Source: Candidatus Omnitrophota bacterium
Lineage (GTDB): Bacteria; Omnitrophota; Gorgyraeia; VGKH01
Assembly: GCA_016867135.1 (NCBI GenBank)
Contig: VGKH01000009.1
Coordinates: forward strand, 1 to 40,472
Direction: 5' to 3'
DNA length: 40,472 nucleotides
In this document: positions 9,024 to 17,233 of the stretch, piece by piece
Numbering within the stretch: position 1 is the stretch's first letter
Layout: each line of letters begins with the position of its first letter
The notes under the pieces: generated by a model
Database searches by the model: none
What the model was told of the DNA's origin: nothing
What the model saw: only the letters and a program-made list of their open reading frames with translations
Made by a program: the position numbers and the translations under genes

Positions 9024-10462
9024 TTCAATATCCTTCTTGTAACTTCTCTATCGTCAAAAGCTAGGCTCTTATCTTTCAATATCTGGCTTGTTTCATGTCC
9101 TTTTCCGGCAATCAAAACAGTATCCTTATCTTTTGCCATCTTTATAGCCTTTTCTATCGCCTTAGCCCTATCCAAGATAATATCATAATTCTTGGTTTTT
9201 ATGCCTTTTAATATATCTTTAATTATTTTTTGTGGGTCTTCTCGTCTCGGGTTATCATTGGTAATAATAAAATAATCTGCGAGCCTGCTTACGAGTTTTC
9301 CCATTTTGGGACGCTTGGTAGTATCGCGTTGTCCACCGCAACCAAAAACTACTATAATCTTTCCTTTATGGAACTCTTTTAAGGATGAAATAACATTTTT
9401 TAATGCATCTTCCGTATGAGCATAATCAACAAAAACGCCGAACTTTTGGCCCTGATTTATTGCCTCCATCCTACCGGCAACACGATCTATCTTTTCAATA
9501 CCTCTTTTAATTATGCTGAAGTTTATTCCTTCAATAAAACCAACGGAAACTGCTGCAAGAATATTGTAAATATTGTGCCTCCCGATTAGCCCGGTTTGTA
9601 TGCTGAGCCGACCTTTGGGAGTTAAGATTTGAAAATCGCTTCCCTGAATACTTAGATTGTTGTTTTTGGCTCTTATTTGAGATTTTTTAGAAAAACCAAA
9701 TGTGATTTTCCTGGCTTTGGTCATCTTTAGCAAGCGGCTTGAATAAGGATCATCGATATTTACCGCAGCGTAAGCTTTAGGGTTTAAATTGGTAAATAAT
9801 TTTGCCTTGGCCGTAAAATACTCTTCTAAGCTATGATGATAATCAAGATGATCCTGAGTCAAATTTGTAAAAATCGCTATATGAAAATTAACATCTCTTA
9901 CCCTCTCCTGTTCCAAAGAATGCGACGATACCTCCATAACGCAATATTTCAGCTTTTCTTTAGCCATTTTTGCTAAGAATGCCTGCATTTCAAGCGCGCC
10001 TGGAGTTGTATTTATCGACGGAAGGACCATATGCTTGAATTTGTAATTTATGGTTCCAATCAAACCAGTGGGATAACCTGCTTCCTCCAAAATGCTCTCA
10101 ATAAGATAAGTGATTGTGGTTTTTCCATTAGTGCCGGTTACGCCAATTACTTTTAATTTTTCGGAAGGATAATCATAATATTTTGCCGCCAGTTCAGAAA
10201 TTGCTTTGCGGGTATCCGCAACATTTATAACAGTTGTTTTCTTTAAATCTATATCTTTAGCAACAAAGATATCTTTCTGCTTTACTACGCAAACTGCGCC
10301 ATTCTTAATAGCATCTTTTATAAACTTATGACCATCTTGTTCTGCGCCCTTAATTGCTACAAAAATCTCTCCTCGAGAAATTAACTTTGAATCGGTATTT
10401 ATACCTTTTATCTCTAAATCTTGGGCTTTGTTAAGATTAGTGAATAACTCTCTTAGTCTCAT
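9011..10462 (-). CDS. murE: UDP-MurNAc-L-Ala-D-Glu--meso-diaminopimelate ligase MurE
   Basis: Mur ligase (483 aa) adding the third stem-peptide residue. P-loop GVTGTNGKTTITY (107-119), EVSSHSLEQERV (177-188), DYAHTEDAL (346-354) and the specificity motif DNPR (403-406). DNPR is the hallmark of meso-DAP-adding MurE, while lysine-adding enzymes differ here, so the organism should have DAP-type peptidoglycan. It overlaps ftsI by 26 bp and murF by 13 bp. Confidence 0.96.
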   Translation of the reverse strand: MRLRELFTNLNKAQDLEIKGINTDSKLISRGEIFVAIKGAEQDGHKFIKDAIKNGAVCVVKQKDIFVAKDIDLKKTTVINVADTRKAISELAAKYYDYPSEKLKVIGVTGTNGKTTITYLIESILEEAGYPTGLIGTINYKFKHMVLPSINTTPGALEMQAFLAKMAKEKLKYCVMEVSSHSLEQERVRDVNFHIAIFTNLTQDHLDYHHSLEEYFTAKAKLFTNLNPKAYAAVNIDDPYSSRLLKMTKARKITFGFSKKSQIRAKNNNLSIQGSDFQILTPKGRLSIQTGLIGRHNIYNILAAVSVGFIEGINFSIIKRGIEKIDRVAGRMEAINQGQKFGVFVDYAHTEDALKNVISSLKEFHKGKIIVVFGCGGQRDTTKRPKMGKLVSRLADYFIITNDNPRREDPQKIIKDILKGIKTKNYDIILDRAKAIEKAIKMAKDKDTVLIAGKGHETSQILKDKSLAFDDREVTRRILNCLR

Positions 10463-12152
10463 TTAAGTCTACTAGTTCCATTTCTTCCATACTCTTAAGA
10501 TATTTTAAAGCATCTTCGGCAATCTTCTTAAAAACCGGGGCAGAAACCGTTCCTCCTAAATATGCGGGATGCGGCTCATCGAAAGAAACAACAATGGCAA
10601 GTTGCGGATCCTCTACTGGAATGAAGCCCATAAAAGTAGCTATGAATTTTGAGTGCGAATATACTCCATTTTCAACTTTTTGAGCAGTACCGGTTTTTCC
10701 AGCTGCTCTATAGCCTTTGATCTGTGCGCCTTTGCCCGTGCCTTCTGCGACTACCGCTGCCAAAATATCCTTCATTCTGGACGCCGTTTCTGCAGTGATG
10801 GCTCTTCTTATTTCCTGAGGGGAAAATTCTTTAATTAACTCTCCTTTTTTATCTTGGATGCGCTTGATAACATAAGGCCGCATCTGGATTCCGTCGTTTG
10901 CAATAGCAGACAATGCAGTAACCAGCTGTATTGCAGTAACGCACACCTCCTGACCTATGGGTATTGCACCTATAGAAGTCTTTGACCATTTCTCCGGAGG
11001 CTTATTCTGGCCTCCTACCTCGCCGGGAAGATCAATTCCGGTTAAAGAGCCGAAACCGAAAAGTTTAGCATATTTATATACCAGCTCTGGACCTAAAATC
11101 TGAGCTACCTTTGTGACTCCGATATTACTGGATTGCATCATTACTTCCCTGAATGTCAACGTTCCATGCGGACGGTAATCATGCAAAATATGATTGCCCA
11201 CTTTATACGAACCGTTTTCGCAGAAAAATTTATCTGCCTCCTTGACCTTGTCCTCTTCTAGGGCAGCCGAAGCGGTGACAATCTTGAATACGGAACCCGG
11301 TTCATAAAAATCGCATATAGATCTATTCCTGTGCGACCCTGCTATAGAATCATCAAAATTATTTAAATCAAAAGTCGGACGGTTAGCCATAGCGAGTATC
11401 TCCCCAGTTCTAGGGTCCATAACTATAACGCTTGCGCCACTGGCATTATGTTTCTTGAATGATTCATCTAGCGCTCTCTCGGCTATAAATTGAATTGTCT
11501 CATCAATAGTTAAAACAATATCATAGCCATCTTTAGGGGGGACAAATTCCTTCTCCAGCATTATCCCTTTTTGTTTCGCGTCCCTTAAAATCATGCACCA
11601 GCCAAGTTTTCCTCTAAGATACTTGTCATAATGAAGCTCTATTCCTTCGAGCCCCACATTATCTAAACCAGCAAAGCCAATAACATGGGAAGCAAGCTCC
11701 GCGTCCGGATAATGTCTCTTTGTCTCACGTTTAAAACCTAACCCGTCAATACTCATCTTCTTTATTGCATCATATTGCCGGTCAGTCAGCTTTCTTGACA
11801 GCCAAATAAATGCCTTTTTGCGGTTTAACCTCTCAAGAAAGAAATCTTTTTTTTGACCCGTAATTAGGGCGAGTCTTTCTGCTAAAGCATTTTTGTTTTT
11901 TATCTTCGTGGGTACTGCATACAATGATTGCGCGGGCAGATTCGTGGATAAAGGCCTCATGTGGCGGTCAAATATTATGCCTCTTTCTGGTTCTAGCTCC
12001 AATAACAAATTATGTTGCTTCTCGGCAATTTTCCGAAGATGTTCGGATTTAAAGATTTGTATAAGGACGAGTTTAATTGAAAAAAGTAATAGGGTTAATA
12101 AAAGAAAGGAAATAACCGCCCTGAGGCGGTTTGGGGATTTCTTAATAAACAC
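10437..12152 (-). CDS. ftsI: Class B penicillin-binding protein, FtsI (PBP3)
   Basis: Septal D,D-transpeptidase (571 aa) anchored by one N-terminal transmembrane helix (about 13-33). The PBP dimerisation domain follows (about 50-200, with ERGIIFDRHMRPL), then the transpeptidase domain with the three active-site motifs SVFK (Ser287), SSN (341-343) and KTG (486-488). The C terminus is short, with no PASTA domains. The start appears to be GTG at 12152 without a clear Shine-Dalgarno, nine bases after the ftsL-like gene. Neighbours rsmH, the ftsL-like gene and murE fix it as the division PBP rather than the elongation one. Confidence 0.95.
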   Translation of the reverse strand: MFIKKSPNRLRAVISFLLLTLLLFSIKLVLIQIFKSEHLRKIAEKQHNLLLELEPERGIIFDRHMRPLSTNLPAQSLYAVPTKIKNKNALAERLALITGQKKDFFLERLNRKKAFIWLSRKLTDRQYDAIKKMSIDGLGFKRETKRHYPDAELASHVIGFAGLDNVGLEGIELHYDKYLRGKLGWCMILRDAKQKGIMLEKEFVPPKDGYDIVLTIDETIQFIAERALDESFKKHNASGASVIVMDPRTGEILAMANRPTFDLNNFDDSIAGSHRNRSICDFYEPGSVFKIVTASAALEEDKVKEADKFFCENGSYKVGNHILHDYRPHGTLTFREVMMQSSNIGVTKVAQILGPELVYKYAKLFGFGSLTGIDLPGEVGGQNKPPEKWSKTSIGAIPIGQEVCVTAIQLVTALSAIANDGIQMRPYVIKRIQDKKGELIKEFSPQEIRRAITAETASRMKDILAAVVAEGTGKGAQIKGYRAAGKTGTAQKVENGVYSHSKFIATFMGFIPVEDPQLAIVVSFDEPHPAYLGGTVSAPVFKKIAEDALKYLKSMEEMELVDLNETKRVIH

Positions 12153-12161
12153 AATTTTAGA

Positions 12162-12554
12162 TTACTTTCTGATTCTCTCTGTTGCTTCTGCCTGAGAACC
12201 TAAGTTAAACAATAACGCAACTAAATTATATCTTGGACGCCGCTGCTGGGCTGCTGAGTTTGCATTCCAAGACTTAGCCAATTGAGCCGGCAACTTCAAA
12301 GAAGATATCTGTTCTTCTGCGGTAAACTGAAGTTCCGCTTTGGAACAAAGCATTTTGTTGCCTATATTTTGCGCCGACTCTAATCGATCTATATTATACA
12401 CTAGAACCGTTTTGGTATCAAGCAAGTCGCGCAACTGGGATTCTTTGTCGTTTGCTGCGTAGGCAGACTGAAAAATGACTACCTGCATCTGCACATAGAG
12501 CAGGCTGATAATTGTTACCATTATCAAAAATCCGAAAAACCTGCTTAATCTCAT
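12162..12554 (-). CDS. ftsL: FtsL-like bitopic cell-division protein
   Basis: A 130-residue protein with a short basic N terminus, one transmembrane helix (about 8-30) and a charged, heptad-like stretch (about 35-70) that could form a coiled coil. This is the topology of FtsL, which with FtsB and FtsQ activates FtsW-FtsI. FtsL sequences barely resemble one another, so the call depends on topology and on the exact canonical position between rsmH and ftsI. The start codon directly follows the rsmH stop (TAA then ATG). An oddity is the polar, Gln/Ala/Arg-rich tail of about 50 residues beyond the coiled coil. Confidence 0.65.
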   Translation of the reverse strand: MRLSRFFGFLIMVTIISLLYVQMQVVIFQSAYAANDKESQLRDLLDTKTVLVYNIDRLESAQNIGNKMLCSKAELQFTAEEQISSLKLPAQLAKSWNANSAAQQRRPRYNLVALLFNLGSQAEATERIRK

Positions 12555-13439
12555 TTAGATCCTTTCAGCCACCCGCAAGCGGGCACTTCTAGCACGTACA
12601 TTCTCTGAAACTTCCTGCTCGGTAGATCTCAAGGGTTTCTTAGTAATAATCTCTAGGATGCCCTCTCTTGAAAAATTCTTAAACTTCTCCTTAACTATTT
12701 TATCTTCTAGGGAATGAAAAGAAATAACGCAGATCCGACCGCCCTTGCTCAAAGACCTTATCGCTTTATCCAATGCCATATCAAGAGCTTCTAATTCTCT
12801 ATTGACTGCAATTCTAAAGGCTTGAAAGGTACGTGTCGCTGGGTGGATTTTTTGTGCCGCATATCTGTATCCGACAGCCTTCATGACAATATCTGAAAGT
12901 TGCTTAGTGGTTGCAATGGGATTTCTCATCCTCTCTTCCACAAGATAATGGGCGATACGATTATGCCATCTCTCTTGGCCAAAGTTCTTTAGTATACCTG
13001 AAATTTCTGTTTCTGAGAGCGAATTTACCAGATCATACGCAGAGATATAACTGTTTTTATCCATGCGCATATCTAGAGGGCCGTCTTCTCTTATGCTAAA
13101 TCCCCTTTTGGAGTTATCCAGCTGGAACGATGAAATTCCTAAATCAAAAAGGATTCCATCGATATTCTGCACCTTTAAATTCTCTAATATCCTATCTAAG
13201 TGCCTGAAATCGTCTTTGATAAGAGTGTAGAATCCGCTGAATTCTTTCAAATTGTTTTCTGCGATAGATAGGGAATCGGCGTCTCTATCAACGCCTATAA
13301 GCCTTCCCTGCGGAGCTATCTTCCTAAGGATCTCCTGGGCATGGCCTCCTGTCCCTATCGTGCAATCAAGAACGACTTTGCCTGGGTTAAGATTCAGATA
13401 TTGTGCTATTTCTTCTCGCATAACTGGTTTATGCTCCAT
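12555..13439 (-). CDS. rsmH: 16S rRNA (cytosine(1402)-N(4))-methyltransferase RsmH
   Basis: SAM-dependent methyltransferase (294 aa, formerly MraW) acting on C1402 of 16S rRNA. It opens with HKPVMREEI (3-11), has the SAM-binding LDCTIGTGGH (24-33) and GVDRDADSL, then the family signatures FDLGISSFQLDN and RGFSIREDGPLDMRMD, and ends with ISFHSLEDKIVKEKF. It lies six bases downstream of mraZ and abuts the ftsL-like gene, the near-universal mraZ-rsmH-ftsL order. Confidence 0.97.
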   Translation of the reverse strand: MEHKPVMREEIAQYLNLNPGKVVLDCTIGTGGHAQEILRKIAPQGRLIGVDRDADSLSIAENNLKEFSGFYTLIKDDFRHLDRILENLKVQNIDGILFDLGISSFQLDNSKRGFSIREDGPLDMRMDKNSYISAYDLVNSLSETEISGILKNFGQERWHNRIAHYLVEERMRNPIATTKQLSDIVMKAVGYRYAAQKIHPATRTFQAFRIAVNRELEALDMALDKAIRSLSKGGRICVISFHSLEDKIVKEKFKNFSREGILEIITKKPLRSTEQEVSENVRARSARLRVAERI

Positions 13440-13445
13440 TTCTGC

Positions 13446-13880
13446 CTACTCAATTAACTTTTCAGCAACATCTTCAAAAGACTCTTTGGATGAATTAAAA
13501 AATTCTCCCCAAGAATCTCTGCTCCAGATTTCGATTCTGTTAGAAACTCCGATAATAATTACTTCGCGTTTTATCCCGGCAAAATCTTTTAGATATTGCG
13601 GAACAAGAATCCTGCCTTGTTTGTCGGGAATAATTTCAACTGCACCAGAAAAATATATGCGGTTAAATTGCCTTGATTCTTGCTTAGTAAAAGACATAGT
13701 CCTGAATTTCTGTTCCTGAAGCTTCCATTCCTCTTCAGCAAACATAAATAAACATTTATCCAGTCCTCTAGTTAAATAGAATTTTTCTACGAAATTTGCT
13801 TTGGCAGCATCGCGGAATTTTGATGGCAGGATTATGCGGCCTTTTCTATCTAATGTATGGAGATATTCACCGTAAAACAT
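13446..13880 (-). CDS. mraZ: Transcriptional regulator MraZ
   Basis: First gene of the dcw operon (144 aa). Two SpoVT/AbrB-like half-domains are visible, one with LDRKGRIILPSKFRD (10-24) and one with PDKQGRILVPQYLKDF. MraZ forms a ring-shaped oligomer that binds short direct repeats at its own promoter and represses the cluster in the bacteria where it has been studied. Three AAGTG repeats spaced exactly 10 bp apart lie 37-62 bases upstream of this ATG. No clear Shine-Dalgarno precedes the start. Confidence 0.95.
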   Translation of the reverse strand: MFYGEYLHTLDRKGRIILPSKFRDAAKANFVEKFYLTRGLDKCLFMFAEEEWKLQEQKFRTMSFTKQESRQFNRIYFSGAVEIIPDKQGRILVPQYLKDFAGIKREVIIIGVSNRIEIWSRDSWGEFFNSSKESFEDVAEKLIE

Positions 13881-13916
13881 ATTTTTTCACAAGTTTAAAA
13901 AGTTTTTATACTTTGC

Positions 13917-13942
13917 CACTTCCCTCCACTTTGTGGCACTTT
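13917..13942 (-). promoter_or_regulatory. MraZ operator: three 10-bp-spaced boxes
   Basis: Read on the minus strand, AAAGTG, AAAGTG and GAAGTG occur at 13942-13937, 13932-13927 and 13922-13917, so the GTG cores are exactly 10 bp apart. Known MraZ sites are short direct repeats of this type (AAAGTG-like with about three to five spacer bases). The boxes start just downstream of the predicted -10 box, so bound MraZ would cover the start of the transcript. Confidence 0.75.
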
Positions 13943-13950
13943 ATAGTCAA

Positions 13951-13978
13951 ATTCTACTACTTTGGAGACACTTGTCAA
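13951..13978 (-). promoter_or_regulatory. mraZ/dcw promoter (-35 TTGACA, -10 TAGAAT)
   Basis: On the minus strand a perfect TTGACA (13978-13973) is separated by 16 bases from TAGAAT (13956-13951). This predicts a transcription start near 13944, at the edge of the MraZ boxes, and a leader of about 65 bases to mraZ. The 216 bp between ribF and mraZ hold no clear intrinsic terminator, so read-through from ribF is possible. Confidence 0.7.
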
Positions 13979-14096
13979 GGGAAATTTTTCCTTATTTTAT
14001 TGCTACACAACAAATAGTGTCAAAAATACCGCTCAACAACAACATATTGTGATTTAGTGAATGGATTAATGAATAGGTTTAGGTGGGAATTTTAGG

Positions 14097-15032
14097 TTAG
14101 ATTCTGAAGAATTGTCGTACTGTTTTAAGATCCTCTTCTATCTGACAAATTAGTTTGGTCCTGTTCTTGAATTTTCTTTCCGCGCGAATTCTTTTGATAA
14201 ACTCCAGCTCCGCAGTTTTTCCGTAAATATTCTTATCGAAATCAAAGATATGGACTTCTGCCACAACTTCTTCCCTCTTTAAGGATTTTTTAAAAGATGG
14301 CCGAAAGCCTAAATTTGCAACTCCGAGGAGTTTTTCTTTATCGAAATTTATCCTGACAGCGTATACTCCTGTCGGCGGCAATATCTCGTGATGATAATCA
14401 ATGTTCGCGGTAGGAAATCCTAATATCTTTCCCCGCCTTGAACCTTTAACTATCTTGCCAAAAATTGATACGGGTCTTCCTAAAAACCTAGCGGCAAGAT
14501 CAAGGTTCCCTTGGCGTATCAATTTGCGAATAAATGTGCTACTTATTCTTTTTCCGTCGACAACAACCGACCGTATCTCTCTGGTTTTGTACCTGCAAAT
14601 ATTGCTGAATGCTTCTAGGAACTTTACGTTTCCTGATCTTTTTCTGGCAAAAGTAAAGTCTTTGCCAACAAAAATTTCTTGGGGTTTAATCTTTTTAAAC
14701 AAAAAATTCTTTATAAAAGGGATCTTATCGGTTTGCGAGAATTTCTCTGTGAACTCCTGAACTATACATACATCAACTCCCAAATCAGCAATTAACTTTA
14801 GGCGGTGTTCTAAAGAAATCAGAAACGGCAGGTACGTTCTAGGTTTCAAAACGTGGTAAGGATGAGGATAGAAAGTTAGCGCAACGCTCGTTCCTTTTAT
14901 TTGGCGAGCTTTCTTTACAATCTTTTTTATTAAACATTGGTGTCCAAGATGGACACCGTCAAAAATACCGATCGCTAAAATCGGCCTTATTAGCTTGCGA
15001 TTAAGCTGGCCAACTCCGTAATAAACTTTCAT
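14097..15032 (-). CDS. ribF: Bifunctional riboflavin kinase / FAD synthetase RibF
   Basis: Makes FMN and then FAD from riboflavin. The N-terminal FAD synthetase (nucleotidyltransferase) domain shows AIGIFDGVHLGHQCLI and TFYPHPYHVL. The C-terminal kinase domain shows RPVSIFGKIVKGSRRGKILGFPTANIDY and LPPTGVYAV. The ATG at 15032 (MKVYYGVGQL, 311 aa) is preferred over a TTG four codons upstream; either way it overlaps truB (32 or 44 bp). It is in the truB operon, away from the riboswitch-controlled riboflavin genes, the common truB-ribF arrangement. Confidence 0.93.
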   Translation of the reverse strand: MKVYYGVGQLNRKLIRPILAIGIFDGVHLGHQCLIKKIVKKARQIKGTSVALTFYPHPYHVLKPRTYLPFLISLEHRLKLIADLGVDVCIVQEFTEKFSQTDKIPFIKNFLFKKIKPQEIFVGKDFTFARKRSGNVKFLEAFSNICRYKTREIRSVVVDGKRISSTFIRKLIRQGNLDLAARFLGRPVSIFGKIVKGSRRGKILGFPTANIDYHHEILPPTGVYAVRINFDKEKLLGVANLGFRPSFKKSLKREEVVAEVHIFDFDKNIYGKTAELEFIKRIRAERKFKNRTKLICQIEEDLKTVRQFFRI

Positions 15033-15666
15033 TGACGTCTTCAAGTTTGATCGCCTCTTCTATCCTAAAATGACCTATAGCAATTCTTCTTATCTTTGAT
15101 ATATGGCCACAGCAGCCGAGGGCTTCGCCTATGTCTTCCCCAAGCTTACGAATATAGGTTCCCTTGGAACAAATTACCTGAAAATCCACTTCCGGCGGGC
15201 AAAATCTTTTGATCTCCAAGGAATAAATCTTTATTTTTCTTGATTCGCGGGGAACACTTATGCCTTTTTTGGCCAAACTATACAGCCTTTTGCCTTTATA
15301 TTTAAGGGCCGAGACCATCGGAGGAATCTGTTCAATATCCCCGACAAATCTTTTGGACGCTTCTTCGATCTTTTCTTTTGTTATATGTGCGAAAGGTTCG
15401 TTTTTTACCATCTTGCCTAAAGCATCCCCCGTATCGGTAGACTCGCCAAGAGTTAAGGTGGCAAAATATTCTTTGTCAAAATTAACAAATTTATTAAAGG
15501 ACTTGGTAACCTTACCAACTAAAACTATCAATAAACCGGTGGCAATGGGATCAAGCGTACCGGCATGCCCTACTCTTCTAATCCCCAATTTTCTTCTGAC
15601 AGAATTTACAACATCATGAGAAGTAATCCCTTGGGGTTTATCAATAAGCAGAATTCCTTCTTTCAT
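15001..15666 (-). CDS. truB: tRNA pseudouridine(55) synthase TruB, PUA-less
   Basis: Makes pseudouridine 55 in the T loop of tRNAs. Shows IDKPQGITSHDVV (8-20), the catalytic loop RVGHAGTLDPIATGLL with Asp39, and CSKGTYIRKLGEDIG. At 221 residues it is about 90 shorter than E. coli TruB (about 314). The sequence stops soon after the catalytic domain, so the C-terminal PUA domain appears to be missing. It overlaps nrnA by ATGA and ribF by 32-44 bp. Confidence 0.94.
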   Translation of the reverse strand: MKEGILLIDKPQGITSHDVVNSVRRKLGIRRVGHAGTLDPIATGLLIVLVGKVTKSFNKFVNFDKEYFATLTLGESTDTGDALGKMVKNEPFAHITKEKIEEASKRFVGDIEQIPPMVSALKYKGKRLYSLAKKGISVPRESRKIKIYSLEIKRFCPPEVDFQVICSKGTYIRKLGEDIGEALGCCGHISKIRRIAIGHFRIEEAIKLEDVNESLLRSWPA

Positions 15667-16619
15667 ACCAATTTATATAATTTACTAAGGACTATTTGCT
15701 TAGCGCCTTTAAGTCCCCTAGAGATATTGCAGCCGCTGGCATTATGATGGCCTCCCCCGCCGAAAATCCTGGCAAACTTTGCTACATCAACCCTGCCGCG
15801 CGATCTGAAATTTACTTTTGTTTCTCCGGAGTTAATCTCTTTAAAAATTAACGAAACCTCTATCCCTTTTATCGACCTTAAGAAATCAAAAACATTATCA
15901 GCGATATCGACTCTTGAATATAATTTTTGCAGGGTATCGGCTTTAATCTCTACCCATGCCACCTTTCTTTTCTTATCAGTTTCAAACCCATTAATAATAT
16001 CGGACAGGATTTTCATTTCATCTAAAGGGTTTGCTTCGTAAATTTTCTGATAAATCCTGTTGGCGGACAAGTCTTTACTGAGCAATTCTGCGACGATACG
16101 ATGCGTGTTAGGGCTGGTATTGCTGTAACGAAATGATCCCGTATCTGTCAAAATCCCCACATATAATAATAGAGCCGAGATTTTGTCTATTTTGATTTTA
16201 GTTTTCTTAAATAGGTGATAAACCATCTCGCAGGCAGATGAAGCGTAAGGCATCACCCAATTTATATCGCCAAAATTTACATTGGTTTTGTGGTGATCGA
16301 TGTTAATTATGAGTTTATCTTTATGAATATAATTAGATATGCGACCGAGCCTTTCTCTGTCAGCGCAATCCAAGGCACAGAAAACTTCATATTCCGGCAT
16401 TTTCCCTTGGAATCTTGAAATCGACTTCACCCCTGGTAGAAAATTGTAAAGCTCGGGGATTTTATCAGAATTAACGATAAAAATCTTCTTGCCCATTCTT
16501 TGCAATAACCTTGCAAAGGAAAGCTCGGAGCAAATCGCATCGCCCTCAAGATTTGTATGGGCACTGATTAAGAAACTTTTATATTTCTTTATCGTCTTTA
16601 CTATATTTTCTAGACTCAT
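15663..16619 (-). CDS. nrnA: DHH-family nanoRNase / pAp phosphatase (NrnA-like)
   Basis: A 318-residue DHH/DHHA1 phosphoesterase expected to degrade very short RNA oligonucleotides and/or 3'-phosphoadenosine 5'-phosphate. Motif I is AHTNLEGDA (20-28), motif II CALDCADRERLG (81-92), the DHH itself is at 108-110 (NIDHHKTN), and the C-terminal DHHA1 domain has FGGGGHHNASGC. Position between rbfA and truB is usual in many bacteria. It overlaps the end of rbfA by 41 bp. NrnA and the related cyclic-di-nucleotide phosphodiesterases differ by extra domains, none of which are seen here. Confidence 0.88.
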   Translation of the reverse strand: MSLENIVKTIKKYKSFLISAHTNLEGDAICSELSFARLLQRMGKKIFIVNSDKIPELYNFLPGVKSISRFQGKMPEYEVFCALDCADRERLGRISNYIHKDKLIINIDHHKTNVNFGDINWVMPYASSACEMVYHLFKKTKIKIDKISALLLYVGILTDTGSFRYSNTSPNTHRIVAELLSKDLSANRIYQKIYEANPLDEMKILSDIINGFETDKKRKVAWVEIKADTLQKLYSRVDIADNVFDFLRSIKGIEVSLIFKEINSGETKVNFRSRGRVDVAKFARIFGGGGHHNASGCNISRGLKGAKQIVLSKLYKLV

Positions 16620-16950
16620 CTTTCAACCTTTCTATTTCTTCTGCGATGTGGACACTATATTCAGTAGACTTATCCAATTTAAAGATCAGTTCCGGCGTAA
16701 GCCTTGTTTTAATTCGGTCGGACAATAGTTTTCTAATGTAGCCAGCGGCGCTTAATAACCCCTTTTCTACCTTTTGGGTCTTTTTGGCATTGGCTAATAC
16801 GCTAAAATAAACTTTGGCATAGCTTAAATCGCGCGTAATCTCTACCCTGTTTATAGTGATAAAACCTAAACGCGGATCATTCAGCTCGTTCTGGACGATA
16901 CTGCTGATTTCCCTTTTAAATTGCTGATTTAATTTCTCTATCCTGCTCAT
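16579..16950 (-). CDS. rbfA: 30S ribosome-binding factor RbfA
   Basis: Small KH-fold protein (123 aa) that binds the 30S subunit and helps mature the 5' end of 16S rRNA. Typical features are the N-terminal SRIEKLNQQFKREIS helix, NDPRLGFITINRVEITRDLSYAKVYFS, and LLSDRIKTRLTPELIFKLDKS. It lies one base after DUF503 and upstream of nrnA and truB, a standard translation-factor neighbourhood. The last 15 residues are charged and overlap the nrnA start. Confidence 0.93.
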   Translation of the reverse strand: MSRIEKLNQQFKREISSIVQNELNDPRLGFITINRVEITRDLSYAKVYFSVLANAKKTQKVEKGLLSAAGYIRKLLSDRIKTRLTPELIFKLDKSTEYSVHIAEEIERLKDESRKYSKDDKEI

Positions 16951-16951
16951 C

Positions 16952-17233
16952 TTAAAATAATTCTATTTGGTAATCCAATATTTCCACGCTATTTGAATTC
17001 CTGATATAATCAACGATGTTTCCGAAAGATGTATCAATCATTTTGCGTTCTTGATCAACCTTGGCGATTGCCAAAGTTGACTTCTGCCATTTATCCTGAT
17101 CTTCAATCTCTGTTATAGAAATATTGTATTTATCTCTTAATTTATCTCTTAGGCTATGCAAGACCCTGCGTTTTTCTTTCAAGGAATTACTCCCGGGGAT
17201 CTTGATAATTAATTGCAATAACCCTATAGTCAT
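16952..17233 (-). CDS. DUF503 (YlxP-like) protein
   Basis: A 93-residue protein of the DUF503 family, identified from MTIGLLQLIIKIPGSNSLKEKRRVL (split: start MTIGLLQL, then SLKEKRRVLHSLRDKLR at about 17-33) and the terminal alternating strand. These proteins are nearly always next to infB or rbfA, as here, and are thought to have a ribosome- or RNA-linked role, not proven. The start overlaps the polymerase stop as ATGA. Confidence 0.85.
   Translation of the reverse strand: MTIGLLQLIIKIPGSNSLKEKRRVLHSLRDKLRDKYNISITEIEDQDKWQKSTLAIAKVDQERKMIDTSFGNIVDYIRNSNSVEILDYQIELF

Noticed and set aside
14000-14096. Terminator between ribF and the mraZ promoter
   Set aside because: AT-rich sequence without a convincing stem plus T-run.
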